Shown here: in pieces, positions 1 to 7,760 of the stretch
Layout of the letters: the number at the start of each line of letters is the position of its first letter
Position numbering within the stretch: the first letter of the stretch is position 1
Assembly (NCBI GenBank): GCA_009885425.1
Contig: VFKS01000542.1
Span: forward strand, 1-12,951
Reading direction: 5' to 3'
DNA: 12,951 bases
Source: Novosphingobium sp.
GTDB lineage: Bacteria; Pseudomonadota; Alphaproteobacteria; Sphingomonadales; Sphingomonadaceae
The notes under the pieces: model-generated
Seen by the model: only the letters and a program-made list of their open reading frames with translations
What the model was told of the DNA's origin: nothing
Databases searched by the model: none
Position numbers and translations under genes: made by a program

Positions 1-399
1 ATAGAACGCGCCGTCGCGGGCGATGCCCTCGTTGACGCCTTTCAGCCGCTCACCAAACCGGGTCTGAACCCAATCCTGGAACAGATAGCGCGAGGCGAGG
101 AAGGCCAGCGTCGCGCCGATGGTCGAGGCGAACGACACGATCAGCGTGCCGGTGGCGACACCAAAAATCGCGCCGGCCGCCAATGTCAAGATCGCCGCGC
201 CCGGCACTGACAGCGCGGTCAGCGTGACATAGACCGCAAAGAACACCGCGATCACCAGCAGCGGATTGGCGCGGTAATAGCCTTCAAATGCGACCTGCTG
301 CGCCTTCAACGCATCGAGTGTCAGGTATTGGCCCAGATCGAGCGTGAACCACGCCGCCAATCCCAGCAGTAGAACCAGAGCGATAACGATGCGTTTCAA
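1..399 (-). CDS. TVP38/TMEM64 (DedA-like) family membrane protein, C-terminus cut by window edge
   Basis: The visible 133 residues begin with a hydrophobic helix (about residues 4-19). A second long hydrophobic stretch follows (about 46-64), then a re-entrant-like segment with SVPGAAIL and AAGAIFG (64-80), another helix (82-102) and the amphipathic stretch SRYLFQDWVQTRFGERL (103-119). The PGA / GAxFG pattern followed by a basic SRY segment is typical of the TVP38/TMEM64 (SNARE-associated, PF09335) family, integral membrane proteins linked in other organisms to lipid scrambling or small-solute transport; the substrate here is unknown. The start is TTG at 399-397, chosen because AAAGGAA lies 7 bases upstream and no better start is available. 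This TTG overlaps the TGA of the upstream oxidoreductase gene (TTGA), so the two are probably translationally coupled. The C-terminal part lies outside the window. Confidence 0.82.
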   Translation of the reverse strand, partial: MKRIVIALVLLLGLAAWFTLDLGQYLTLDALKAQQVAFEGYYRANPLLVIAVFFAVYVTLTALSVPGAAILTLAAGAIFGVATGTLIVSFASTIGATLAFLASRYLFQDWVQTRFGERLKGVNEGIARDGAFY

Positions 400-1526
400 G
401 GGTAGGTTCCTTTGGCTTGCCAGCCGGCTGTGTAGCGAGAGACGAAGCGGCGGTCGATCTGATCCTTGAGCCACCACACCCAGCGGCCTGATCCGGCAAG
501 CCCGCCCCACGAGGCAATCGCGTGGGCATCGCCCAGTGACAGCAGATAGAGCGTGGCATCACGCGGCTGGTATTGCCGCAACGGCGCGCCTGACAAGGCG
601 GCGCGCAGGTTTGCGGCGAGCACCGGCCCGGCTTTGACCGCATGGACGCCGGAGCGGGTCAGCGCGCGGTCGCTCCGCTCGATGATGTCCCCGGCGGCGA
701 AGATCGCGGGATGCGATGGGCTGCGCAGATCGGCACCGACGGTAACAAAGCCGCGCGGCGTGCAGGCCAGCCCCGATTGCGCCAGCCAGCGCGGGGCCAC
801 ACTGCCGGTTGCGGCGATGACGAGGTCGGCGGGGATCAGCCGCCCATCGTCCAGTTCCAGCCCTTCCGGCTGCCCTGTCGTCATGCCAGTTTCAATCACG
901 ATCTCGCGCTGGATCAGGGCCTTGCGGGCGAGCCTGCGGGCGCCGTGCGCATGGCCGGGCAACACGCCGCCGGGCCCAGCGATCAGCACGATGCGCGGCG
1001 CTGCGCAGATCGAGCGCAGCGCCGCCCGGGCGGCCAAGGCCAGTTCAACCCCGCCCGCGCCGCCGCCGACGATCGCGACGACGGGTTTTGACGCCGCGCT
1101 CTGCTGTCCGGCAAACTGTGTCCAGCGGTCCATAAACATGTTCACGGGTCGCACCGGCAGCAGGCGCTCGCCCAGTCCGGCCAGCGCGGCGGTGTCGGTA
1201 TCTCCGCCAGTCGCCAGAGACAGCAGGTCAAACGCCGTATCCCCGCCGGTCGATAGCCTCAGAGTCTGGCCTACTGCATCCAGCCCGACTACATCGGCCA
1301 ACACCAGCTCGGCCCCGGCACGCTCGGCCAAAGGGGCCAGATCGATCAACAATTCATCGGGGCGATAGATTCCCGCCATCCAGCCCGGCAGCATCCCCGA
1401 ATAGGCGGTATGGCGCGATGATGTGATCAGCGTGCGCATGGTGCCCGGCATTGGTGCCCGCGCCCAATCGGCCAGCACCGCCAGATGGGCATGGCCGCCT
1501 CCTGCCAGAACTACACGCCGGGTCAC
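396..1526 (-). CDS. FAD/NAD(P)-dependent oxidoreductase, TIGR03169 type (stand-alone, no SelD domain)
   Basis: The product has 376 residues with the two-dinucleotide-fold layout of NDH-2-like pyridine nucleotide-disulfide oxidoreductases. There is an N-terminal FAD fold with the atypical LAGGGHAH motif (7-14), then SRHTAYSGMLPGWMAG (37-52), a hallmark of the TIGR03169 family. A second nucleotide motif is VGGGAGGVE (153-161), and the late FAD motif is IFAAGDI (275-281). In many organisms this domain is fused to selenophosphate synthetase (SelD); here the protein ends soon after the FAD domain, so it is the stand-alone form. The electron acceptor and substrate are unknown. The start is GTG at 1526, just before the FAD motif, with AAGGA 12 bases upstream (a long spacing). 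Earlier in-frame starts would run into the divergent gene. It is coupled by a TTGA overlap to the downstream TVP38/TMEM64 gene. Confidence 0.85.
   Translation of the reverse strand: MTRRVVLAGGGHAHLAVLADWARAPMPGTMRTLITSSRHTAYSGMLPGWMAGIYRPDELLIDLAPLAERAGAELVLADVVGLDAVGQTLRLSTGGDTAFDLLSLATGGDTDTAALAGLGERLLPVRPVNMFMDRWTQFAGQQSAASKPVVAIVGGGAGGVELALAARAALRSICAAPRIVLIAGPGGVLPGHAHGARRLARKALIQREIVIETGMTTGQPEGLELDDGRLIPADLVIAATGSVAPRWLAQSGLACTPRGFVTVGADLRSPSHPAIFAAGDIIERSDRALTRSGVHAVKAGPVLAANLRAALSGAPLRQYQPRDATLYLLSLGDAHAIASWGGLAGSGRWVWWLKDQIDRRFVSRYTAGWQAKGTYP
407..413 (-). promoter_or_regulatory. Shine-Dalgarno site deciding a TTG start
   Basis: On the minus strand AAAGGAA lies 7 bases before a TTG (399-397). 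It sits inside the last codons of the upstream oxidoreductase gene. It is the strongest reason for placing the start of the TVP38/TMEM64 gene at this non-ATG codon. Confidence 0.7.
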
Positions 1527-1574
1527 GGCCAGCTTCAATCCTTGCGTCAGGCCCGCGCTGAATGGACGGACCGA

Positions 1575-1603
1575 TTGACCTTGGCCGCTTTTCCTGCTGA
1601 CTT
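1575..1603 (+). promoter_or_regulatory. Possible promoter for the first plus-strand operon
   Basis: The 83 bases between the divergent genes contain TTGACC (1575-1580) and, after 17 bases, TGACTT (1598-1603). The -35 matches well and the -10 poorly. If used, transcription would start at or next to the ATG at 1610, which would fit the lack of a Shine-Dalgarno sequence there. This is weak evidence from motif reading only. Confidence 0.25.
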
Positions 1604-1609
1604 CCAGCC

Positions 1610-2371
1610 ATGACAACATCCAGCCTCCCGCCCGCCTTCGGTTCCGTCTGGGGACCGCGCCTGACCAATTGGTCGATCCGCCTGACTGTTGCGGCCTTGG
1701 TCGTTGCCGCTGCCGGGCTGACCCTGGCGCGGTTTGACCTGATCCCCAAGCTTGCGGGCTTTTCCGGACTGCTGGGCGGGGCACTGATCGCGCTGCTGGC
1801 GCTGCTGGCGGGGATCGCGGCGCTGGTGCTGGGCCGCGGCAGCGGAGCCGGTGGGCGCGGAAAGCTGCTGGCGGCGCTGGCAATTTCGCTGGTCTATGTC
1901 GGTTTTATCGCCTCACGCCCGCTCGCCGCCGGAGATATTCCAGCGATCCACGATGTCACCACCGATCTTGCCAATCCGCCGCAGTTCGAAGCGCTCACCC
2001 TGCGCGCTGACAACCTCGCCGGGGTCGGTACGGTGGAAAACTGGAGGAAGGTCCACGCCGCATCCTATGGCGATCTGCGCCCGGTCACGCTGGCCAAGCC
2101 GGTGGCTGAGGTAACCGCACAGGTTGCCGCGCTGGCGGCCAGCAAGGGCTGGACCGTGGCCAAGAGTGATCCGGTGCGCGGCCATGTCGAGGCGACTGCC
2201 AGCGTATCCTACATTCGCTTCAACGATGATGTGGTGATTCGGATCGCGCCGACGAACGACGGCAACGGGTCAACCGTTGATATGCGCTCGGTCAGCCGGG
2301 TCGGGATCAGCGATTTCGGGGTCAACGCGCGCCGGATCCGTGAATTCCTGAAAGACCTGGCGGCGGAGTGA
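1610..2371 (+). CDS. DUF1499 domain-containing membrane protein
   Basis: The product has 253 residues. Three hydrophobic helices (about 24-42, 50-75 and 86-101) are followed by a soluble domain (about 112-252). That domain carries the DUF1499 (PF07386) pattern: HDVTTD near its start, VSYIRFNDDVVIRI in the middle, and VDMRSVSRVGISDFGVNARRI near the end. The family's molecular function is not established. The ATG at 1610 is the only plausible start; no clear ribosome-binding sequence precedes it. The next gene, a PuuA-type ligase, begins 4 bases after its stop, and the ligase's Shine-Dalgarno site lies in this gene's last codons, so it is probably the first gene of the polyamine operon. Whether it takes part in polyamine metabolism is unknown; the link is positional. 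Confidence 0.85.
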   Translation: MTTSSLPPAFGSVWGPRLTNWSIRLTVAALVVAAAGLTLARFDLIPKLAGFSGLLGGALIALLALLAGIAALVLGRGSGAGGRGKLLAALAISLVYVGFIASRPLAAGDIPAIHDVTTDLANPPQFEALTLRADNLAGVGTVENWRKVHAASYGDLRPVTLAKPVAEVTAQVAALAASKGWTVAKSDPVRGHVEATASVSYIRFNDDVVIRIAPTNDGNGSTVDMRSVSRVGISDFGVNARRIREFLKDLAAE

Positions 2372-2375
2372 TCCC

Positions 2376-3725
2376 ATGACCACCGATATCGCCAGCTGGA
2401 TCAAGGAACGCGGGATCAGCGAGGTGGAATGCATCGTCCCCGACGTGAACGGGATTCAGCGCGGCAAGGTTCTGCCTGCGGCTAAATTCGTCAAGTCGCT
2501 GGCCGATCGGACCCTGCGCATTCCCGGCAGCGTGTTCATCGTCACTGTTACCGGCGGCTATCCCGAAGATGTCCAGCACATCGTGCCCGATTTCGATCCC
2601 GACGTGTTCTTAACCCCCGATCCGTCAACCCTGCGCGAGGCGCCGGGGTACAAGACCCCGACCGCCTATGTGATCTGCGATGCCTTTAATGCCGCCGGCC
2701 AGCCGGTCGCGATCGCCCCGCGTGAGATACTCAAGAAAGTGCTGGCGCTGTATGAGGCCAGGGGCTGGCAGCCGGTGATCGCGCCCGAAGCGGAGTTTTA
2801 CCTCGTCTCCAAGAACCTTGACGCCGATTTCCCGCTGACCCCGCCGCCGGGCCGATCGGGCCGGGCCGAAACCGCCAGCGAAGCCTTCGGGCTTGAGGCG
2901 CTGAGCGAATACGAAGACATTATCGAGCAGATCTATGACTGGTGCGAGAAGGCCGAGCTGAACATCGATACGATGATTCATGAGGCCGGCGCCGCCCAGC
3001 TGGAAGTGAACTTCATCCACGGTGACCCGCTGGCGCTGGCCGATCAGGTGCTGCTGTTCAAACGGATTGTCCGCCAAGTTGCGCTGGAACATGGGGTCTA
3101 TGCCACTTTCATGGCCAAACCGATGGCCGACCAGCCCGGCAGCGCGATGCACATCCACCAATCGGTGCTGAGCGTCGAAACTGGGCGCAATGTCTTTTCG
3201 GCGCAGAACGGCAAGGAAACTGCACTGTTCCGCAGCCATGTCGCCGGACTGGTCCGGCTGATGCCGCAAGTGTTGCCGCTGGTCGCCCCCAACGTCAATT
3301 CGTTCCGGCGGATGCGCCCCGATACGGCCGCGCCGATCAACGTCCATTGGGGTAATGACAACCGGAGCTGCGGGTTCCGCGTGCCGGTGTCCGAGGCCAA
3401 GGACCGCCGGGTCGAAAACCGGCTCGCCGGCGCCGATGCCAATCCCTATCTCGCGATCGCGGCCTCGCTGATCTGCGGCTATATCGGGATGGTGGAACGG
3501 ATGGTGCCGCCCAAGATCATGGAGGGCAACGCCTATAACCGCGCCCGCACTTTGCCGCGCACCCTGGAGGCCGCGCTCGACCGGTTTTATCAGTGCAAGC
3601 CGGTCAAGTCCCTGTTGGGCGAAGATTTCTTCGAGATATTCTGGGCGATCAAGGATGCCGAGCTTTACGCTTACCAGTCGGTCATCTCCTCGTGGGAGCG
3701 TGAACATCTGCTGCTGAAGGTGTAG
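2376..3725 (+). CDS. puuA: Gamma-glutamylpolyamine synthetase (PuuA-type, glutamine synthetase family)
   Basis: This cytoplasmic ATP-dependent ligase is expected to join glutamate to putrescine or a related amine, the first step of the gamma-glutamyl route. It has 449 residues, close to PuuA. An N-terminal beta-grasp region (about 15-105) contains VPDVNGIQRGK. The catalytic domain shows EAEF with two metal-ligand glutamates (E138, E140), HEAGAAQLE (E203, E210), GSAMHIH (H259, H261), the NRSCGFRVP arginines (R330, R335) and RRVENR (E347, R349). The ending VISSWEREHLLLKV closely resembles, from memory, the C-terminus of E. coli PuuA, which favours PuuA over true glutamine synthetase. GGAG lies 7 bases before the ATG. 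The amine oxidase gene follows after 4 bases. The exact amine (putrescine, spermidine, homospermidine) cannot be read from the sequence. Confidence 0.88.
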   Translation: MTTDIASWIKERGISEVECIVPDVNGIQRGKVLPAAKFVKSLADRTLRIPGSVFIVTVTGGYPEDVQHIVPDFDPDVFLTPDPSTLREAPGYKTPTAYVICDAFNAAGQPVAIAPREILKKVLALYEARGWQPVIAPEAEFYLVSKNLDADFPLTPPPGRSGRAETASEAFGLEALSEYEDIIEQIYDWCEKAELNIDTMIHEAGAAQLEVNFIHGDPLALADQVLLFKRIVRQVALEHGVYATFMAKPMADQPGSAMHIHQSVLSVETGRNVFSAQNGKETALFRSHVAGLVRLMPQVLPLVAPNVNSFRRMRPDTAAPINVHWGNDNRSCGFRVPVSEAKDRRVENRLAGADANPYLAIAASLICGYIGMVERMVPPKIMEGNAYNRARTLPRTLEAALDRFYQCKPVKSLLGEDFFEIFWAIKDAELYAYQSVISSWEREHLLLKV

Positions 3726-3729
3726 CGCG

Positions 3730-4998
3730 GTGTCGCACGCGCCGTCCTATTATGCGGCAACCGCCAATCCGTTCCCCGATCAGCCTCAGCTTGTTGGCGA
3801 TCTCAGCGTCGATGTGGTGGTGGTCGGTGGCGGTTTCACCGGACTTTCGGCAGCGCTTTATGCGGCGGAGGCAGGCTTTTCGGTCGTGCTGCTGGAGAGC
3901 CAGCGGATCGGCTGGGGCGCTTCGGGGCGCAGCGGCGGGCAGATGATCCCGGGAATGCGCTGGGGCGCGGTCGATCTGGCCGCGCGGTTTGGCGACGATC
4001 ACACCCGGCAGCTGGTCGGCCTCGCTAATCTGGCGGGTGACATGGTCAAAGGCCGGATCGCGCGGCACTCCATCGCATGCGATCTACGCCATGGCCACTT
4101 CCACGCTGCCGCCAAACCGGCGCATCTTGAGCACATGAAGCGCGAACTAGACTGCCTTGAGCGGCTGCTCGGCTATAAGGGGGCGCGGGTGATTGAGGCG
4201 GGGGCGGTGCAGGATCATGTCGCCAGCCCGATGTATCACGGCGGTTTCGTCGACGATAACGGCGGACACCTCCATCCGCTCAACTATGCGCTGGGGTTGG
4301 CGCAGGCGGCCCGCGAGGCCGGGGTGCGGATATTTGAGCGCAGCGCGGTGACCGCGATGGATCATGCCGGTCCGGTGATCGCCACCACGGCGCAGGGCAC
4401 CGTCACCGCGCGCCACGGCGTGCTGGCCTGCGATGCTTTCATGGGCGAGCTTGACCCAAAGCTGGGCGCGATGACCATGCCGGTCGCCAATTACAACGTC
4501 GCCACCGCGCCGCTGGGCGAGGACCGGGCCTGCGCGTTGATCCCGTCGGGTGCGGCGGTCAGCGACAGCAAGTTCGTACTCAACTACTACCGGATCAACG
4601 CCGACAACCGCCTGATCTTTGGCGGCGGAGAAAAGTATTCCCCGCGCCCACCCGCCGATATCGAGGGGTTCGTGCGGCCCTATCTGGAGCAGGTTTTTCC
4701 GCAGCTGAAGGGCGTGCCAATCGACTATGGCTGGGGCGGAATGGTTGGCGTCACGCTCAATCGGTTGCCGCATTTCGGGCGGATCGGGAACAGCTTTTTC
4801 GCGCACGGCTGGTCGGGTCACGGGGTGCTGCTGACCACTCTGGCGGGGCAATTGATCGCCGAGGCGATGCAGGGCACCGCAGAAAGGTTCGATCTTTTCG
4901 CCAATCTGCCCGGCCGCCCGTTCCCCGGCGGGACGCTGCTGCGCCATCCGCTCTATGTTGCAGGAATGCTTTACTACGCGCTGAGGGACAGGCTGTGA
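3730..4998 (+). CDS. puuB: FAD-dependent gamma-glutamylpolyamine oxidase (PuuB-like, DAO family)
   Basis: The 422-residue product has the D-amino-acid-oxidase-like FAD fold: VVVVGGGFTGLSAAL with the dinucleotide glycines at 33-38, an acidic residue E56 at the end of the second strand, and GASGRSGGQ (63-71), typical of PuuB-type oxidases. Near the C-terminus WGGMVGVTLNRLPHFGRIG and HGWSGHGV form the second FAD-contacting segment. In the known pathway PuuB oxidises the free amine of gamma-glutamylputrescine to the aldehyde, giving hydrogen peroxide and ammonia. The length matches PuuB (about 426). The start is GTG at 3730 with GAAGG 9 bases upstream, inside the end of the preceding ligase gene. 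The stop overlaps the GTG of the aminotransferase (GTGA). The neighbours are the main reason for choosing PuuB over other DAO-family oxidases. Confidence 0.83.
   Translation: MSHAPSYYAATANPFPDQPQLVGDLSVDVVVVGGGFTGLSAALYAAEAGFSVVLLESQRIGWGASGRSGGQMIPGMRWGAVDLAARFGDDHTRQLVGLANLAGDMVKGRIARHSIACDLRHGHFHAAAKPAHLEHMKRELDCLERLLGYKGARVIEAGAVQDHVASPMYHGGFVDDNGGHLHPLNYALGLAQAAREAGVRIFERSAVTAMDHAGPVIATTAQGTVTARHGVLACDAFMGELDPKLGAMTMPVANYNVATAPLGEDRACALIPSGAAVSDSKFVLNYYRINADNRLIFGGGEKYSPRPPADIEGFVRPYLEQVFPQLKGVPIDYGWGGMVGVTLNRLPHFGRIGNSFFAHGWSGHGVLLTTLAGQLIAEAMQGTAERFDLFANLPGRPFPGGTLLRHPLYVAGMLYYALRDRL
4983..4988 (+). promoter_or_regulatory. Shine-Dalgarno site deciding a GTG start
   Basis: GAGGGA ends 6 bases before the GTG at 4995. 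It lies in the last codons of the oxidase gene and supports this GTG, which overlaps the oxidase TGA, as the aminotransferase start. Confidence 0.65.
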
Positions 4999-6341
4999 TT
5001 ACCGATCATGCGATCGCCGCGATGCGCGCGGACGAACTGGCGCGCTATGCCGCCGCCAATCCACGCTCGGCTGCCATGGCCAAGGACGCCGCGCGGCATT
5101 GGCACCGGGGGGTACCATTCCATTGGATGCTCGATTGGGGCACCCCGTTTCCGCTGTTCGCGGAACGGGCTGCAGGGGCAGAGCTGTGGGACGTCGATGG
5201 CCACCGCTATGACGATTTCTGCCTCGGCGATACCGGATCGATGTTCGGCCATTCGCCCGCCCCGGTTGCAGCCGCGATTGCCCGGCAGGCGAGCCGGGGC
5301 CTGACTTTCATGCTCCCGACCGATGATGCAGTGGTGGTCGCCGATGAATTGGCGGCGCAGTTCAAGCTGCCGTTCTGGCAAGTCACTTCCTCGGCCAGCG
5401 AGGCCAACCGCGCAGTGATCCGCTGGGCTCGCGCCATCACCGGGCGCGACAAGGTGCTGGTCTTCAACGGCTGCTATCACGGCGCGGTCGACGATGTGTT
5501 CGTCGATCTGCGCGATGGACTGCCGGAACTGCGCCGGAGTCTGGTCGGACAGGTCTATGACGTGCGCCACCACACTGTGGTGATCGAATTCAACGATTTT
5601 CCTGCGCTTGAAGCGGCCTTGGCGATCGGCGATGTGGCCTGCGTCTTGGCCGAACCGGCGATGACCAATGTCGGCATGGTCCTGCCCGATCCGGGCTATC
5701 TGCAGGCCCTGCGCGATCTGACCGCACGGCATGGCACATTGTTGGTCTGGGATGAAACGCACACGATTTCGACCGGTTATGGCGGTTATACCGGCAGCCA
5801 AGGTCCGCCGCCTGACATGTTTGTGCTGGGCAAGCCGGTCGGCGGTGGGGTGCCTTGTGCGGTCTTTGGCTTTTCCGCCGAGGTCGCTGGGCGGATGGAA
5901 CGGGTCCGGGCCGAGGGCGAATCAGGCCATTCCGGGATCGGCACCACGCTATCGGCCAACGCGCTGGCGCTGGCCGCGATGCGGGCCTGCCTGACCGAAG
6001 TGATGACCCCGGCGTCCTACGATCATATGCTGCCGCTGGCCGAGAATTTGGCGGCACAGTTGCACGGAGTGATCACCCGCAACGGCCTCGATTGGCACGT
6101 CGCCCACATCGGCAGCCGGGGCGAGTTTATCTGCGATGCCCAGCCAGCGCGCAACGGCACCGAAGCCCGCGCCAAGATGCACGGGCCGCTTGAGCAGGCG
6201 CTGCACCTGTTCCTGATCAACCGCGGCGTGCTGATCGCGCCGTTCCACAATATGACCCTGGTCAGCCCGGCCACAACGCAGAGACAAGTTGACCGGCTCG
6301 CCAATGTCCTCGACGATTGCCTGAAGACCCTTATCGGATGA
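4995..6341 (+). CDS. Class III PLP aminotransferase, glutamate-1-semialdehyde aminomutase-like
   Basis: The 448-residue product has the fold-type I, class III layout: ELWDVDGHRYDDF near the N-terminus (63-75), the phosphate-binding SSASEANRAVIRWARA (132-147), GCYHG (159-163), WDETHTIS with the cofactor-contacting D253, and VLGKPVGGG with the Schiff-base lysine K280. The SxSEA...TGR...GCYHG pattern and LGKPVGGG resemble glutamate-1-semialdehyde 2,1-aminomutase (HemL) more than the SpuC/YgjG putrescine aminotransferases. DETHTIS in place of HemL's DEV-type motif, and the operon context, argue against a haem-synthesis role. A transaminase acting on a polyamine, a gamma-glutamylated amine or a product of these is likely, but the substrate is not identifiable. 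It overlaps the oxidase upstream (GTGA) and the second ligase downstream (ATGA). Confidence 0.85.
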   Translation: MITDHAIAAMRADELARYAAANPRSAAMAKDAARHWHRGVPFHWMLDWGTPFPLFAERAAGAELWDVDGHRYDDFCLGDTGSMFGHSPAPVAAAIARQASRGLTFMLPTDDAVVVADELAAQFKLPFWQVTSSASEANRAVIRWARAITGRDKVLVFNGCYHGAVDDVFVDLRDGLPELRRSLVGQVYDVRHHTVVIEFNDFPALEAALAIGDVACVLAEPAMTNVGMVLPDPGYLQALRDLTARHGTLLVWDETHTISTGYGGYTGSQGPPPDMFVLGKPVGGGVPCAVFGFSAEVAGRMERVRAEGESGHSGIGTTLSANALALAAMRACLTEVMTPASYDHMLPLAENLAAQLHGVITRNGLDWHVAHIGSRGEFICDAQPARNGTEARAKMHGPLEQALHLFLINRGVLIAPFHNMTLVSPATTQRQVDRLANVLDDCLKTLIG

Positions 6342-7735
6342 CCACCATGACCAAGCCTGCCGTCAGTTCCAACCATCGCGCCACTGTGGAAGAGGCCAAG
6401 GCCTTTTTCGAAGCGCACCCCGATGTCGATGCGGTCGACATCATTTTCACGAATCTGGGCGGGGTTCCGCGCGGCAAACGGCTGCGCCAGCACGAAGTGG
6501 TCGCGGTTTATGAAAGCGGGCGGTTCCTGCCCGGATCGGTGCTGGTGGTCGATATCACCGGGCGCGACTGCGAGGAGACCGGGCTGGTCTGGGAAGATGG
6601 CGATGCCGACCGCTATGTCTATCCGGTCCCCGGCACCTTGGTGCTGGCGCCGTGGCTGGGTGAAAATCACGCGCAGTTCCTGACCAGCTTCTACGAGCTT
6701 GACGGCACCCCAAATGATCTCGATCCGCGCCACGTGCTGGGCTGCGTGATTGACCGGCTGGCGGACGAAGGCCTGACCCCAGTGGTCGCGGTCGAGCTGG
6801 AATTCTACCTCTGCGACATGGAGGATGGCCGCCCGGTCCCGGCGCGCGGCATGGTCACCGGCCACCGCTCGACCGACATTCAGGTCTATGGCCTGCGCGA
6901 AATGGAGGATCTCCAGCCATTCTTCGATGACCTCTATGAGGCTTGCGATATTCAGGGCCTGCCGCTGGAAAGCGGGATCAGCGAATATGCCCCCGGCCAG
7001 TTCGAATTCACCCTGCGGCACAAGCCGGACGCGCTGCGCGCGACTGACGATGCGATCATGTACAAGCGGCTGGTCAAGGGCGTGGCGGTGCTCCACGGGC
7101 TCGAGGCGACTTTCATGGCCAAGCCGTTCGCCGAGAGCGCGGGCAGCGGCATGCACTTGCACATCTCGATGAACGACAAGGATGGCAACAACGCCTTTGC
7201 CAGCGAGGACCCGGCCGGCACGCCACTGCTGCGCCATGCGATCGGCGGGATGAAGGCGCTGCTGGCCGAATCGATGGCGATCTTTGCCCCCAACGCCAAT
7301 TCGTTCCGCCGCTTCAAAGCCAACAGCTATGCTCCGGTCGCGGCGACCTGGGGGGTCAACAACCGCACCGTCAGCTTGCGCATTCCGGCTGGATCGCCAG
7401 CTTCACGCCATGTCGAGCACCGCATCTGCGGGGCCGATGCCAACCCCTACCTTGCGATGGCGGCGGTGCTGGCGGCGCAGCTGCACGGGATCAAGCACAA
7501 GATTGATCCCGGCCCGGCGGTGGTCGGCAATGGCTATGAAGCTGAAGGCGATGACATCCGTCTGCCCAACCACTGGGCAGCGGCGATCGAGGTGTTTGAA
7601 GGTTCGGCGCTGCTGCAGGACTATCTCGGTGCGCGGTTCGTGACGAACTATTCGATCGTCAAAGGCGTCGAAATGGCCCGGTTCATGGCCGAGGTGACTG
7701 AGCTGGATTACACCTGGTATCTGCGCAACGCTTGA
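6338..7735 (+). CDS. Second glutamine synthetase-like gamma-glutamyl-amine ligase
   Basis: The 465-residue protein is a glutamine synthetase family ligase clearly diverged from the PuuA-like copy in the same operon. Active-site residues are kept: ELEF (E153, E155), SEYAPGQFE (E216, E223), GSGMHLH (H273, H275), NNRTVSLRIP (R343, R348) and RHVEHR (E360, R362). The second metal motif (SEYAPGQFE against HEAGAAQLE), the segment after ELEFYL and the C-terminus all differ from PuuA, pointing to another subfamily and perhaps another amine. Pseudomonas species carry several such paralogues with different polyamine preferences, a precedent for this. The start is ATG at 6338, overlapping the aminotransferase stop (ATGA); ATG 6347 is also possible, and a TTG at 6317 is less likely. 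It is the last gene of the operon. Confidence 0.85.
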   Translation: MTTMTKPAVSSNHRATVEEAKAFFEAHPDVDAVDIIFTNLGGVPRGKRLRQHEVVAVYESGRFLPGSVLVVDITGRDCEETGLVWEDGDADRYVYPVPGTLVLAPWLGENHAQFLTSFYELDGTPNDLDPRHVLGCVIDRLADEGLTPVVAVELEFYLCDMEDGRPVPARGMVTGHRSTDIQVYGLREMEDLQPFFDDLYEACDIQGLPLESGISEYAPGQFEFTLRHKPDALRATDDAIMYKRLVKGVAVLHGLEATFMAKPFAESAGSGMHLHISMNDKDGNNAFASEDPAGTPLLRHAIGGMKALLAESMAIFAPNANSFRRFKANSYAPVAATWGVNNRTVSLRIPAGSPASRHVEHRICGADANPYLAMAAVLAAQLHGIKHKIDPGPAVVGNGYEAEGDDIRLPNHWAAAIEVFEGSALLQDYLGARFVTNYSIVKGVEMARFMAEVTELDYTWYLRNA

Positions 7736-7760
7736 GAGCGCGCACAAGCGCCGGGCTGAG

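Noticed and set aside
553..1368. Open frame of 271 codons on the plus strand opposite the TIGR03169 oxidoreductase
   Set aside because: It is Ser/Ala/Pro/Arg-rich with no domain, while the minus strand has both nucleotide-binding motifs and the FAD motif in order.
1527..1883. Extended N-terminus of the TIGR03169 oxidoreductase to an ATG at 1883
   Set aside because: The extension is low-complexity Pro/Arg/Ala sequence, overlaps the divergent DUF1499 gene by over 270 bases, and lies before the N-terminal FAD motif where family members begin.
2625..3707. Long open frame of 360 codons on the minus strand opposite the first ligase
   Set aside because: It is a shadow of the high-GC coding strand: no recognisable domain, arginine/histidine-rich composition, and the plus strand encodes an intact PuuA-type enzyme.
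6023..7237. Long open frame of 404 codons on the minus strand opposite the aminotransferase end and the second ligase
   Set aside because: It spans parts of two well-supported plus-strand genes, has no family pattern, and its composition is typical of antisense frames in GC-rich genomes.
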